Notes: generated by a model from the sequence alone, not told the origin. 64,000 nucleotides of DNA from Flectonema sp. DT1601 (GCA_964019425.1 OZ025795.1:1306001-1370000); one strand, 5' to 3'. Counted from the first letter of the stretch, positions 19,081-31,115 are shown. Program-made: numbers and translations.

Positions 19081-19424
19081 AATTAATTAATTTATTCAAA
19101 CGAGTAGTATAAGATTAAGGGTCCTGAAAACTACGTATTCCACAAGTGTTTTATGGAACAGCAGAACAATGTGTTATTTTTTTTATATAATATTATTTTT
19201 TGATTTAGTGCACCTTTTTAATAATGAACTCATATTCTAAGCTCGAAACCAACCATTATTAGTTTGTTGTCCTGCCAATTTTTGAATTTGGTTTTTTTGT
19301 TTGACAAGTAACTATTAATACTAACCAACTTAGCACTTCTAAAGTTGTGTTTTTATAAATCTTCTTTTTCTTATAGTAATTTAGCGCACTGTTTTTATAA
19401 TAAACTCATATTCTAACTAATTTA

Positions 19425-19500
19425 GCTCTCGATGAGTAGGACAGGCCTGACATCGCAGTGTCCCCGTTGCTTTCTTCGCTGAAGAGGGCTGGGAAAGGCG
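19425..19500 (+). repeat. R5-family repeat
   Basis: Core (T/C)CGCAGTGTCCCC, CTTC(TT)CGC(T/C)GAAGAGGGCTG matches 35281-35370. Both copies are near a CCATTATT-GTTTGTTGTC block, but on opposite sides of the core. Confidence 0.55.
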
Positions 19501-19736
19501 AATGGTCTGAAGAACGATTTCTTTAATTTTATTCCAAAATCCAAACGTTATTTATTTGTTGTCCTACGAATTTTTGCATTTGATTTTCTTAGTTGACTGA
19601 TAACCATTAATACTAACTTAGCACCTCTATTCATCGTCTTCGCGGTACCAGCCACGACCTCCGTGCGTCTCAACTTTTATTACATAATTTTTATTCTCAG
19701 GTACTATACGGCCATGGAAAACTAATTGTGTATTGT

Positions 19737-21884
19737 ATGCGTCGGGTATGCAGTGATAGAATAGTAGAATGTCTTCTTGTTTCTTCTGGAAATAAATCTA
19801 GTGGAGTGAGGGTAACTACTGGTCAATTAATATCACACATCGAAGCAGGTGGAAGGGCTGACGTCGGAGGACTTGCTGTTGGGATGCGTGTTGTGGAAAT
19901 TGAAGGACATCCAGTTGAGTGTGAAAATATTGAATGGAAGATAAATAAAACAACAACACCATTCTATGTTCAGGTTGTCACAATTATTCCTCATCAGCTT
20001 CGTATAATTATAAACAACAACAAGCAAGTACTACTGAGATCTGCGTCATCATCTAAATTAAAATATTGCAATGATTCCTTTACAATATCTCAATCAGACG
20101 ACAGGCATTGGTTTCTTTATGATATCACATCAAAAGAACACCTCAGCTCATCTGAAACTGTTCGATGCATTCCACATCAATGTCATAGTTGGACTCCTCA
20201 ACGATTACTATTTTCTGACAAGTACTCTTCACTCTGTGCAATATCTAGTGTCCTCTGTGTGATTGCAGCTGTTAGTAAAACTCATGAAGGGCACCTAAAT
20301 TCTTCAAATCCTATGTTGGCGAACCTGTATTCAGGAAATTATTTATTATACGAAGTCTTGATTGAATCCAACAGATGGAACAAGTTGTGTGACAGTAAGC
20401 TGAAAAAGATTTTAGATTATGCGTTGCACATTCCTCGTAGAAAATGTATAAGGCCGAGATTGCCTTTGTCAACGTTGAGATTTTCAGAATGTGATGTCTT
20501 ACGTCCTCATGAACTTCCTTGCAATTACTTAAACAGTCTCACAGATTCTGATTTGAAATTCTTAACGACGAAAGTTTCAAAGAGAAAAACTCATCCTACA
20601 CGGAGCTGTTTGAGTGAATCAAAAGAAAAAAGACAGTTAGGTGGATTGTGTCAAAATAAAATAGAATCACGAAAACGAACTCTGCCTGAAGAAGACATTT
20701 GCAATTGTTCTTTTTGTGATTGTTTAAATGTTAATGAAATTAGTCAAACAAAAAAGTTGAAACCTCATCCACCAATTTCTTCAAAAATATCGAAAATTAA
20801 GCGAACGAGACCAATCAAATCAGAATTCAAATGGATACCATGGAACATAATGGAAACCGCGGGAGTAATGTCCCGCATGAGAAGTTTATTTTGGAATGCC
20901 AGGGTGGAAAGAAACATAAAAAGCAATCGTCTGGCAGATTCACTGCAACGCATTAAAAATGAAAGTGAAAAATCACTCTTAAAGTACTACTACAATCCAT
21001 TTTATTGTAAAGTACAGAGTGAGATAATTACTGCACGTCGCAGAAGGGAATCAATTGAACTGTTGTCGTCTTGTAGTAAAATATATCTGATGAAGAGATA
21101 CTTTAGAAGATTGAATGTAATAAGAATCACAAGAGTCTTTGTGAGATCTACTGCCATTGGGTTGTTACAATCATCATATCAAAAATGGATTCGTTGGGTA
21201 CCTGTCCATCGAAAACAAAGATTACTATTGTGGAGGGATCACCGACTATCACATCTTGAATCGTCACTACTTAAACAATTAGCAAGAAAATCATATTCTA
21301 GGCTACGAATCAATGCTGTTGACAGTAAGGAACGCTCTCAAAGACAAATTATTTTGTTAGAAGAAAGCAGTAGTGTTACTCTTTGTTTAGTTGAGTGTAA
21401 TCTAGAACACAAATCGTATGGTCTAAAAATGCTATTTATTTCTGCGGGTGAATCCTTCTCCTCTGATACACCAGCACTGACAGATTTAGAACTTGTGTTG
21501 CACTCGTTGAGAAGAAAGAGAGCTTCTATTCAAGTAAGAAATTATCTTCATATCCTTGGAGAGAGTAATGTTATAATTATGAAGAGGGGTTTCCGTACTT
21601 GGATGTGTTTTCATTCAATTAACAAGCAAAAAAGGATATTTTCATCGAATTTAAAAGCGAAGCCTTGCACTAATAAAAACCTTCTCACTAAAGCTCTAAC
21701 CAACTTGAGTGGTAAGGTTATTTCTAGTTTGATGAAATCTCATTTTATGAAATTGAGTACCTACAAAGACCGTCAACAACAACTTCAGTCCAACTGTAAG
21801 TCACTAAGCAGCTATTGCCGTTGCCACGGTGTTCACAAAATGATGTGCCCCAAGTATATTAAAACACGTCCCATCCTTTCCTGA
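19737..21884 (+). CDS. PDZ-domain protein with Sfi1-like helix repeats
   Basis: The preferred start is ATG 19737 (MRRVCSDRIVEC), just after the acceptor at 19700; the product is 715 residues. Residues about 20-90 look like a PDZ domain (GQLISHIEAGGRADVGGLAVGM then RVVEIEGHPV; GLAVGM corresponds to the GL..GD region). The middle is Ser/Lys-rich and unrecognised. The C-terminal half has at least five copies of a helix motif of the form LMK-x2-F-x-K-L/W-x2-Y-x3-R (LMKRYFRRLNVIRITR, LLQSSYQKWIRW, IMKRGFRTWMCFHSINKQKR, LMKSHFMKLSTYKDRQ), like the centrin-binding or basal-body helices common in flagellate protists. A basal-body role is inference. Only 111 bases separate its stop from the CPSF73 start. 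Confidence 0.7.
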   Translation: MRRVCSDRIVECLLVSSGNKSSGVRVTTGQLISHIEAGGRADVGGLAVGMRVVEIEGHPVECENIEWKINKTTTPFYVQVVTIIPHQLRIIINNNKQVLLRSASSSKLKYCNDSFTISQSDDRHWFLYDITSKEHLSSSETVRCIPHQCHSWTPQRLLFSDKYSSLCAISSVLCVIAAVSKTHEGHLNSSNPMLANLYSGNYLLYEVLIESNRWNKLCDSKLKKILDYALHIPRRKCIRPRLPLSTLRFSECDVLRPHELPCNYLNSLTDSDLKFLTTKVSKRKTHPTRSCLSESKEKRQLGGLCQNKIESRKRTLPEEDICNCSFCDCLNVNEISQTKKLKPHPPISSKISKIKRTRPIKSEFKWIPWNIMETAGVMSRMRSLFWNARVERNIKSNRLADSLQRIKNESEKSLLKYYYNPFYCKVQSEIITARRRRESIELLSSCSKIYLMKRYFRRLNVIRITRVFVRSTAIGLLQSSYQKWIRWVPVHRKQRLLLWRDHRLSHLESSLLKQLARKSYSRLRINAVDSKERSQRQIILLEESSSVTLCLVECNLEHKSYGLKMLFISAGESFSSDTPALTDLELVLHSLRRKRASIQVRNYLHILGESNVIIMKRGFRTWMCFHSINKQKRIFSSNLKAKPCTNKNLLTKALTNLSGKVISSLMKSHFMKLSTYKDRQQQLQSNCKSLSSYCRCHGVHKMMCPKYIKTRPILS

Positions 21885-21995
21885 TTTACACACCATTTCT
21901 ACAAAAAAACAATAAAAGTTAAATGAATTTATTTTGCTTTAATGATTTCATATTTCACCCCCCGTTCCCAATCAGTTATATCAAAAAAAGCAATC

Positions 21996-24134
21996 ATGCA
22001 GAATATCAAAGTAACGGGTGACTCTTGGGATAAGGTTGAAATCATCCCTCTTGGTAGTGGTAACGAAGTAGGAAGATCATGCGTGGTTTGTAAGTTTAAA
22101 GGAAAACAAGTTATGTTTGATTGCGGAGTTCATCCAGCCAATAGCGGTGTCGACAGTTTACCGTTTTTTGACACTATTAATGCTGAAGAGATTGACTTGG
22201 TGTTAATTACGCATTTTCATTTGGATCACTGCGGAGCGGTTCCATACTTTTTACAAGAAACTGGTTTTAAAGGAAAGATAGTAATGACTCATCCAACTAA
22301 AAAGATCTTTAGAATGGTAATGCAAGACTTTATTAGAGTCACTTCAGGTGTACACGACGTCTGTACTGAAGCTTGGTTAGAAAAAGCTTTGGAAAAAATT
22401 GAAACTTTTGACTATCACCAAGAAGCATCACACAATGGTATTAAATTCCATTCATACAACGCTGGTCACGTACTGGGTGCTGCTATGTGGATGATTGAGA
22501 TTTGTGGTGTTCGAATCTTATACACAGGAGACTTTTCAAGACAACCGGACAGACATTTAATGGGAGCGGAAACACCCGTTGTCGTCCCTGACGTACTTAT
22601 TGTTGAATCTACATACGGCATTCAGGTTCATGAACCGAGGGAAGATCGTGAAAAAAAATTCACAAAATGGATTTCTGATGTTGTGATGAGAGGTGGTAGA
22701 TGCCTACTACCAGTGTTCGCCTTAGGAAGATCACAAGAACTACTTCTTATTTTAGACGAGTATTGGTCAGAACATAAAGAATTACAATCAATTCCTATTT
22801 ATTATGCTTCATCACTCGCTAAGAGATGTAATACTGTTTTCGAGAGTTACATCGCATTGATGAATGACAGAATACAGAAACAATACGATGTACTAAAACA
22901 CAAAAACAATCCATTCGTATTTAAACATATCAGTTTATTAAAAGATATTAAAACATTTGATGATTCTGGTCCGTGTGTTGTATTAGCAAGTCCTGGAATG
23001 TTACAATCAGGAGTAAGCAGACAATTATTTGAACGATGGTGCACTGATGAGAAAAACGGTGTTGTTATTGCTGGATATTGCGTAGCAGGTACTTTAGCCA
23101 GACAGATTCAAAGCAATCCAAGTGAAGTCCAACGTGAAGACGGAAAAGTTCTCCCTCTTCGATGCAGTGTTCACACTGTCTCATTTAGTGCTCATTCTGA
23201 TTTTCAACAAACTCGTGAGTTCGTTGAAACCATCGGAACAAAACATGTCGTTCTTGTCCATGGAGATTCAATGAATATGTCTAGATTGAGAAATAGACTA
23301 GTGAAAGACTTCCCATACTTGTCTTGTCACACTCCTGCAAACACTCAAGTTATAAAAATACCATTTCATCCTCAAAGGATTTGTAAAGTTATTGGAAGCA
23401 ACACTAACACTACTTCAGGAAATCACTTGAAAGGATTAATGGTAATTAGTAAAGACTTTCAACATACTTTACTTGAACCTGGTGATCTTCCAACATACAC
23501 AGAGTTGACTGTCGCTGATATATCGCAAGCGGTTTACGTTCCGTTGTTAAAGTACTTCTCAGCACACGATATCGAAGAGCACTTGAGTAAGTACTTTTCT
23601 GGAGTAACAATGTTGGGAGAGGACCCTCAAATAACACTTGCTGTTGGAGCTGAAGATAATGAAATAGTATTGGTGATCTCTGGATGTGTTCATATTATTC
23701 TTCATCAATCTGACACCACAACTGTTTGTATAAAGTGGAGATCAAGCAGATTCACTGACATAGTAGCAGACTCTACATGTGTTAGTCTTTTATGTTTATT
23801 AAAACCTTCTACTCAAGAGATGCCTCAGGATGCTGGTGATGATGTATTCCGTCTTAGATGCATGCATAAAATGTTATCTCAACACTTTTTAGGTGTCCAT
23901 TTGCATCTTGGAGAAAGACGATTCACATTCACAGTTGACGGTGAGTCAGTTACGGTAATTGCACCTTTTACTATTGACTGTGATAGTCCAGCAGTAGTAG
24001 CAAAGGTTAGAGCAGTCACTCATAGAATCTTCTTATCGGTCTGGCCGATTCCTGAAGACTTTGGTTGGTGTGGATGTGGTGAAGATCACCAACCGACAAA
24101 AATAAGAGCTGTTTCGAGTAGCAGTGTTTTATAG
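21996..24134 (+). CDS. CPSF3: CPSF73 / CPSF3, pre-mRNA 3'-end endonuclease
   Basis: A 712-residue beta-lactamase/beta-CASP nuclease that cuts pre-mRNA before polyadenylation. Metal-binding motif HFHLDH is at residues 73-78, followed by AGHVLGAAMWMIEI, the GDFSRQPDRHLMGAE block typical of CPSF73 rather than Int11, ESTYG, SPGMLQSGVSRQLF and SFSAHSDF. All catalytic residues appear present. The C-terminal third is the less conserved CPSF73 C-terminal domain. The frame is open from ATG 21942, but an acceptor-like CCCAATCAG ends at 21975 and conserved sequence begins at the ATG 21996 (MQNIKVTGD). In a polycistronic genome this factor links polyadenylation to trans-splicing of the downstream gene. 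Confidence 0.95.
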   Translation: MQNIKVTGDSWDKVEIIPLGSGNEVGRSCVVCKFKGKQVMFDCGVHPANSGVDSLPFFDTINAEEIDLVLITHFHLDHCGAVPYFLQETGFKGKIVMTHPTKKIFRMVMQDFIRVTSGVHDVCTEAWLEKALEKIETFDYHQEASHNGIKFHSYNAGHVLGAAMWMIEICGVRILYTGDFSRQPDRHLMGAETPVVVPDVLIVESTYGIQVHEPREDREKKFTKWISDVVMRGGRCLLPVFALGRSQELLLILDEYWSEHKELQSIPIYYASSLAKRCNTVFESYIALMNDRIQKQYDVLKHKNNPFVFKHISLLKDIKTFDDSGPCVVLASPGMLQSGVSRQLFERWCTDEKNGVVIAGYCVAGTLARQIQSNPSEVQREDGKVLPLRCSVHTVSFSAHSDFQQTREFVETIGTKHVVLVHGDSMNMSRLRNRLVKDFPYLSCHTPANTQVIKIPFHPQRICKVIGSNTNTTSGNHLKGLMVISKDFQHTLLEPGDLPTYTELTVADISQAVYVPLLKYFSAHDIEEHLSKYFSGVTMLGEDPQITLAVGAEDNEIVLVISGCVHIILHQSDTTTVCIKWRSSRFTDIVADSTCVSLLCLLKPSTQEMPQDAGDDVFRLRCMHKMLSQHFLGVHLHLGERRFTFTVDGESVTVIAPFTIDCDSPAVVAKVRAVTHRIFLSVWPIPEDFGWCGCGEDHQPTKIRAVSSSSVL

Positions 24135-25084
24135 TAACGTCCTGTCTGATAAATTCTTCGTGCGAGTAACATTTGTTATGGCAGCGGGTTGTTGAAGACC
24201 TTCCCAGTAGATCATATCTGTGGAACCAAAAAAAAGTAATAAATAGATGCTGTGAAAAAGTTATTACAGTTATCTATTCAAAGCTTTGAGTGTAGATAAA
24301 AAAGAGGAGAGTAGTTACCACTCGAGGTACAAGTCTTTGAAAAAGAAAAAAAAAAAAAAGAACCCAACCCATCCCTTCCCAACCTGTTGCTAACAAGAAG
24401 AAGTGTTTTGATACGAGTGTTGCGACCGAAGAAAAGAACTATTTCCCTCCAGTTTGTCAGATATTCGTGTCGTGATAAGTGTGGCTAAGAGCTCTGTTTT
24501 TTTTTTTTTGGTTTTTTTTTTTTAGTTTTCTATTGGATCGGAAACAGCAATAATCTTCTCATCCTCTCGCAGATTTCGTTATGGAAGAACTGTCTGGCCT
24601 GAATTTCAAGTGTTTCTTCCTATTTGTCTGACTGATACCGCAACGAGGCTTCTTTACTCTTCGTTCCGCCAGGTTAAATATATATTTACTCATCCTCCCA
24701 CAGATTTTTGCAGATAAATTAATTTACCAACTTAAAGTGGTCAGGCTCGATATTGTTTTGTTCTATTTGCAGGTTTGAAAAATTTCTCGTCTTTTTTAAA
24801 ATTTTTATTTTTTTTTTAGTTTCATTTTGTTTTTTGTTTTTCTTTTTTAAAAATGCGTAACTATTTCTTCAGTGTAAACACGAACAGAACAGACGACTGC
24901 TATTTGGCAGTCCAGAATTGGGGTACTTAGGTTATTGGTATTATTATTGCTATTTCTTTTTAAAACAGCAATACACACAAACATTCTTAAGGAAGCTTGT
25001 GTATGCCTTCGGCATAGGAGTTTAATTTAATTATATTTCATTGATTTAAGATATCATTTCAACAATCACAGTAATTCACCTTCG
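24135..25084. other. Spacer after CPSF73
   Basis: About 950 bases of T/A-rich DNA with no gene. A 6-pair hairpin TATGCC-TTC-GGCATA lies at 25002-25016, about 70 bases before the next start. Several T-rich tracts could serve as splice signals. Confidence 0.6.
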
Positions 25085-25798
25085 ATGACTGCTCAAAGAA
25101 CGAGAACTACAGCAGGGAGGATTTGTCGAATTTGTAACGGACCGGGAACCACCGTAATTATAAAACTACCTGGAGTTAGGGAGAGTTTTGTACACGAAAA
25201 GTGTCGTAAACGATTCGAAGAAGGTTACACGAGAAGATGTAACACTTGTGGTGAATTATGTAAGAGTAGTGATGATTGTCAAACTGATGAGATTGGCCAC
25301 CTGATGCACATAACGTGTCACGAAAAGTCAAATTCAAAACCGACTAAGATGATGATTGTTAAATCCGTTCGTATTGAAGACAGCAGAACAACGATATCTG
25401 ATGATTTAGATAAGTTTTCTGTTGGACGAATTGGAACTTTTCGTAATTGGAGATCAAGACGATTTGTTGCTGATCGATTTGGAATTGAATATTTCAAAGG
25501 TTCTTCTCAGCGTGGAAGAGTCTCCTTCACACCTTCAACTCGACTTCGACTTGCCTGCACTAGCAAACATCATCCTCGTGCTGTTGGTTCGACTGCTTTT
25601 TATTTACTAATTTCATTTCGTGAGATTGATGAAAATAGAACCATGTTGATTAGAACAACATCAAGTTCTACATACGATAAGTGGGCTTCATTTCTGTCTC
25701 AGCATATCATAGCTGTTGGAGATTCCGATTCGGAAGGGGCTTCGGAGTGCTCTCTCTCTGACACATACAGATCTGTTTCTTACAGTGATGTTTTGTAG
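25085..25798 (+). CDS. Double zinc-binding module + PH domain protein
   Basis: A 237-residue intact protein. Residues 13-80 hold two Cys/His clusters (CRICNGPG...HEKC then CNTCGELC...HITC), spaced like a LIM or related double finger. Residues about 112-210 look like a PH domain: RIGTFRNWRSRRFVADRFGI, a beta-rich core, and a final helix with conserved Trp (YDKWASFLSQHI). PH domains commonly bind phosphoinositides or proteins, so a membrane adaptor is likely. The C-terminus is Ser-rich. The first ATG is used; no upstream in-frame ATG competes. Confidence 0.72.
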   Translation: MTAQRTRTTAGRICRICNGPGTTVIIKLPGVRESFVHEKCRKRFEEGYTRRCNTCGELCKSSDDCQTDEIGHLMHITCHEKSNSKPTKMMIVKSVRIEDSRTTISDDLDKFSVGRIGTFRNWRSRRFVADRFGIEYFKGSSQRGRVSFTPSTRLRLACTSKHHPRAVGSTAFYLLISFREIDENRTMLIRTTSSSTYDKWASFLSQHIIAVGDSDSEGASECSLSDTYRSVSYSDVL

Positions 25799-28640
25799 TG
25801 AATTGATAAAAGTCATCATCCTCAAAAAGTAGTGATTGATTTTTGTTCCCTTTCAAAAAAAAAAAAAAACTGTGTTGATACTTTCAATGATGAGTTATTT
25901 TCGCTCAAATCTGTTTTATTGTCCTTCTTTTTTTTCTTCTCTTCTTTTATAATAATGTTCACTTTTGAGCATAGCCATACATACGAAACGCCCCAAAACT
26001 AGATAGGCTGACTTTGCTCAGTTTATTTGCATCTATCTTCTTATCCCCATTTTTTATTTTTAATCTAAACGAATTTTTTTTTTTTTTTTTAAACCTACAA
26101 AACCCTATTGTTTCGGTAGAATGAGAATCGTGGCAGCGTAACTTATTCCTTTATTAGGATTTTGTGTTGCGCACAAAAAAATAAACAAAAGTGTTGAGCA
26201 AAAAAAAGTAATAAAAAAAGAAATTGAAGTTGGTTCTTTTTTATATCATCTTTTTACGTGAAAACACTTGGCACACATGCTGTTTTTCTTAACTCCGGAG
26301 TAATGTTGTTGTAATCGAAAAAAAAAAAAAGAAAAAAAAAAAGAAAAAAGCTCCTAAGGACCAAAAATATTTCTTTCCACAATACCAGAATGTGTCCGCC
26401 AGCTATCCACTCCAAACTGCGTTTTATTTTCTTGCGCAAACTAAAGGGGAAAATCTGTTTAATTTCCCCCCTTTTTTTTATTTTTTTAAATTTTTGTTTT
26501 TTGTTTACTCATATTGGATTGTTTCTTTTACTATTCCAACTTATTATTTTTTAATCTTTTCTCTCGTTTTGTGTAAAGGATCGACATAGTAAACGTAAAG
26601 TACGTTTGGGCAATATATTTTACGAGGATTTACGAAGTTCTTGCAGCCTTATCGAAATATTATTTTGTTCATATTGTTGTCCATTTGTGATGACATTATT
26701 TAAACTGCAGATGGTCCATCTTTCTGCGTCTTATTTGATTTCCCCCTTTTATTTTTTTTTCATTTAATCCTTACACCACCGCAAGAAGGTCAGTTTCTTT
26801 TTTTTTTTTTTTTTTTTTTGAATTTTTACAATTTTGATTTTGGCAAAGGGTCCCCACAGAATGATATCTTGAGCATCCTGTCACTTCCCCCCGTCAAAAA
26901 TCACACATCCGCAACACTACTCACTAAATCCTTGTCATTGATGTTAAGGAGGGAGGTTTCAGGGTCCCTCTATATAAAATGTACGGGGATGAGATTTCGG
27001 GACACGCAAGCACGAGAATGCCAAATGGCATCCCTCGTTGATCACAAAAACCGCAAAAATTGGTGTAAAAAAACAACCCTTTAATACACGAATTGCACAA
27101 GGTACTTACAGTTAGATATGTTCTGTTGTAAAGCTGGCGGCATATTATCGTCACCGACACCAGAGACTTCCTCAGATGAGCATAGTGCTCTAGAACCATG
27201 GATGCCTTATTCCTGTGGGGAGTGTTGTGAAATCGTTGTACTGGGAAGTAAAAAAAAGATTTAGACGAAAATAATTTTTTTTTCAAGCTGATTTATCAGC
27301 TGGTGGTGTAAGGGTTAACAAGTATTGTAAGAACGAGAAAGGAATGTAGGGTAGCACACGTAAACCTCCTTTAGCTTTATCAGTTCAAGTCGGTTCACGG
27401 TTACGTGCACAAAGAATGTCGAAACTGGACATCACAATTCTTTTGTCGTTCGCTATGTTTTTTTTTTTTTTTTTTTTTTTTTTCTTGCCTTCAGAACTGT
27501 TGTGTCAGAAACAATCTCCTTTCGTCTTCTCGCTTGTGCGAGTCTCGGGGTGATTGTCCAACCTTTGGAACACAAGTTATTTCTTTTTTTTCTTTTTTCT
27601 TTTTGAATTTTTTTTCTTCAAAAAGAAAAAGTATTTGCCTAACAAAAGATTGCAAAGTCGATGGCGTTTTATAATATTTTCGCATTCAGCTACTCAGACG
27701 GTCACAAGAAAATATTTTTGACTGACGTGTGTTTTTGTGGGATTTCTCCATTGATATTAGATTGTCTTTCTGAATGAGCTGCGGTCTCACAGTAATTTCT
27801 TAGATTGCTGACAGAGACCAGCATCCTTGTTGATCAGCTTCTCCCAATTCTTTTGAAAAAAAAAAAAAAAAAGAAATAAAATAAAAGGTCAACAGTATGC
27901 ATAATCCAGCTAATTTTGAAGGGTCAATTGGGGGGGAACCTCAACGAATTTTCGTTTTTTTTTTTTTTTTTTTTTTATTGTTGTTTTTTTTCATGCTTCC
28001 ACATACCTAATTATAATTTTACAGATTTTTTTGATAACAATTTGTCTCATCCTCTTCTACATCAAAAAAAAAAAAAAAGAAACTACCCTTCACTTTAATT
28101 TTATTGTTCTCTTTTTTTTTTCTTCCCTAAAAAAGTGAATTCTTCATGTCATCACCATGCATCTCTCGACTATATGTGAGAGTCAAAAAAAAAAAAAATT
28201 AAAAAAAAGAAAAATTGATTTTTCCTGTTGAAATAAAAGTAGTGATCGATGAGCAAAACAAAACTGTTTTTTTTTCTTCTTTTTTTTTTTAAAAAAAGAA
28301 ATTCTTATTCTTAAAGCAAGCAAAGAAACTTTTGATGTTTAAGTAAGCAATATTTTTGATTCTGTTCCTCACAGAATTCCTTACAGATTGGTATATTTAT
28401 TCGTAGTATCGCATTGTTGCAGTTCTTCTTTTTAAAGCCCTTTGCAATATTAATTGTTTCGGGTCTTTTAATTCTTTTAAGTGGTATAGAGGGGGAGGGA
28501 GGTTACTAGGAATATGAAGAAAGGTTTTATTATATAAATGGATTTGAAAAAGATGCTTTTTGTATTTACTCCTTATCTCCATTCCCGCCCCTGATTAATC
28601 CTTTCGTATCGTATTATATCCCTCTCTGGTTTTTTTTTTT

Positions 28641-28760
28641 TTTTCAACCTGTTAGTCTGGGCAAGGTGGACAACTGGAATTGAACCTTTCAGCCGAAGCT
28701 ATAAAAATGCAATTTTCGTGGCTGAGCCATCTCCTGGTGTGGGTTACCCAGACTACCCGG
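28641..28760 (+). repeat. R1-family repeat
   Basis: Same block order as the copy at 18546. The stem here is CTGGAA (28674-28679) with TTTCAG (28687-28692), including one G-U pair. It ends in GGGTTACCCA. Confidence 0.75.
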
Positions 28761-29065
28761 ACTTGCAATTATAATAAACTCGTTTATTTATTTGTGATTA
28801 CCCCTCTATTACTATCCAAGTATGAGATTAAAGCCTTTTGAAAACTACATATTTCACAGCGTTAAATGGAACAGCAGAAACAATGTTGTTTGTTTTTAAT
28901 ATATTTCTTTCTTTCATTTTTGATTCAATGTTGTTACTTTATAACAAAACTCGTATTCTAGCATACTTCTCTGACGTCATGGTCGGTGATCAAAAAAAGG
29001 AACGTGTTTGGTTAATATAAACCTTTTTTTTTTTTTTTTGTAGTCTCTTCTCTAGGGAATTCTAA

Positions 29066-29210
29066 ATTTCTCTTTTATTTTCTTTAGTTGTTTACAACCT
29101 GTTAGCCTCTGGGCAAGGTGGAAACTGGAAGTCGATCACTTCCAGTCGATATCATAAAGTACAATCTTCGCGATTGGGCCCTTACTGATGTGGGCTACCC
29201 AGACTGATGA
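29066..29210 (+). repeat. R1-family repeat
   Basis: Closest to the copy at 18546. The stem is CTGGAAG (29125-29131) with CTTCCAG (29139-29145), seven pairs. It ends with GGGCTACCCA at about 29191-29200. Confidence 0.78.
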
Positions 29211-30129
29211 CCCTTCGTAGTCATCAGTTTGTATTTGCTGACTAATTAAATAAAATCTTTTCCAACAACGGGATTCCGACTGAGTATTGATTTACTATCT
29301 GATTCACAACATTAATCTTTGTGTAACTTCATGATTATTTTGATGCTCTGAAGTCGCGTGAGCGATACGTAACAAAAAGCTTTAAAGAAATTGAACTGCA
29401 AGGTCTCTCCTTCTTTTTTTGTTTTTGTTTTTTGTTTTTGTATTCTTCATTTTGTCTTTCATGAATTTCCGACGGCATATAACTGGCCACTTTGAACGGA
29501 AAGCTTTGTATCTTTCTTGTTTTAATGTTCAAATTAAATCTATCACCTTTTTTCTTCTCTTGTTTTATCGCAGAACTCATCGGCCGTGCTACCAACTATT
29601 CAGATTAAGAGCCTTCTATTTATTGATCGCAGCTGTGATCAACTTAATATGAGGCTTACCTGAATGGTTTTTTTTTTTAACGAAAAAATCCAGAGACAAA
29701 ACCAGTCACTACCAGCTCCCTGCAGTCATTAATCTTTTCCCCTTGCTCTTTTCTTTCTAAAGGTACCTTTTCTTTGATTAACAACTACAAATATTTTTGT
29801 CAGTCAAGTACTTGATATTAATTTTGTTTTTAATACCTAAAGTTGTTACTGTTTTTTAATTGTCAAAGTTTCACCCCCTTGTTCTTTTCTTTCTTTCCAA
29901 CAATGTGTTGTAGTAAATGTTGCAGTCCCCACATGCACTCGCAAGTTCGTTTTTTGCGTCCTTGAGAGTGGCGAGCAGTCGGCTCTTAACAATAGTGCGT
30001 GAACGGGAGCGAGGTTAGAGCTACGCATGTATTTTTTATATAGTGACTCGCTCGTTGGTATTATTATTTTTTTGTTAGCAACTTGTTATTATTATTAGTA
30101 AATAAACCCGTTAGGGAATTCAACTATCC

Positions 30130-30235
30130 ACACCGTCTTCGGAAACGGTTACGGATTGGGTCCTCTGTTGCTGTGAGTTGCTCTCCTAGAGCACTCATAA
30201 TATAGAGCAACGTTGGGTTATATAACTAAAATTAT
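30130..30235 (+). repeat. R2-family repeat
   Basis: Contains CGGAAACGGTTACGGATTGG, GTTGCTGTGAGTTGCTCT, AGAGCACTCA and AGAGCAACGTTGG. TGAGT pairs with ACTCA and GCTCT with AGAGC around a CCT loop. Confidence 0.78.
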
Positions 30236-30584
30236 CTGCCAAAAACTTCATATGCTTAACCTTTGTTGCTTTTATCTTGTATGTGCTGGTACCCTGCTAA
30301 TCAGTAACAAAAGTGAGGAATCTATTTCTGGTTTTTTTTTTTTTTTTTTTTTTTTTAAAATTCCAATCCTAACAGAACTACAGTTTTATTATCAATTCAC
30401 TTTTAGCTTTATTAAGCCAGGCAAGGTGGAAAGCTGAAGATTTTGATGTCATCTAACTTTTCCGTTAACTTAATTTATATTTCTTTGGCTAATTAACTTA
30501 TCAAGCAATCCAAATCTGAGTCTTGAAACGGCTACGGATTAGTTCCTCCGCCTTGGATGGAACAGTAGAAACGATTGTGTTAAA

Positions 30585-30621
<37 letters not shown>

Positions 30622-31049
30622 GTTGTTTGGTTTAGTAACAAAAAAAAACTCAAATTACTAACTACGGGTTGTTATCTTTTTTTTTTTTTTAAAAAAACCC
30701 AAAAAGAAAAAAAAAAAACAAGGAAAAAAAAACATCACACCAAATGCTTCAGTTCCATGAGTGTCGTGGATGTTTGGTAAATTTTTATTCCCACTTTCTG
30801 TTTTTTTAAAAATCTTTTAGACTATCTATTGCGACAAACAAAAAAAAGCAAAAAACACACACATCAGTCTCTCCAATGAGACAAACGAATTATATTTCCC
30901 TTATGTTTATTATTATATTTTTTCTCGACAAAACCTTTCTTTTGATTTAACAACTGCAAATATCATTTTCAGTTAACTACTGACACTGTTTGCTCGCGCG
31001 GGCGGTGGGTTTAGGTAGTCATTTGTTTCAGGTTATTCTACGTCTCTCA

Positions 31050-31115
31050 TATGTCTGTGAGAGTCTCACGGTTGGCTGGTAGCGATCTAACTGTTATCCT
31101 GTTGAGCTCGTTCCT
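31050..31115 (+). repeat. R7-family repeat
   Basis: Core TCTGTGAGAGTCTCACGGTT, GCTGGTAGCGAT, TAACTGTTA and CCTGTTGAGCT; the second copy is at about 37250-37310. GTGAGA-G-TCTCAC is a near-perfect palindrome within it. Confidence 0.7.

Larger units (their letters stand above)
17753..19736. other. Repeat-rich spacer
   Basis: No gene is supported. It contains a pair of about 113-base direct repeats (17763-17876 and 17995-18107), a perfect 18-base inverted repeat (18390-18432), and copies of repeat families R1 (about 18546-18680), R2 (about 18980-19080) and R5 (about 19425-19500). A pyrimidine tract ending TTCTCAG at 19700 is the probable acceptor for the following gene; a 3-codon upstream ORF (ATG 19714) lies between it and the likely start. 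Confidence 0.65.

Noticed and set aside
26818-27084. An 88-codon frame in the gene-free region with a TATA-like sequence.
   Set aside because: It begins with a weak start right after a T run, has no domain pattern, and includes the palindrome at 27013-27037.
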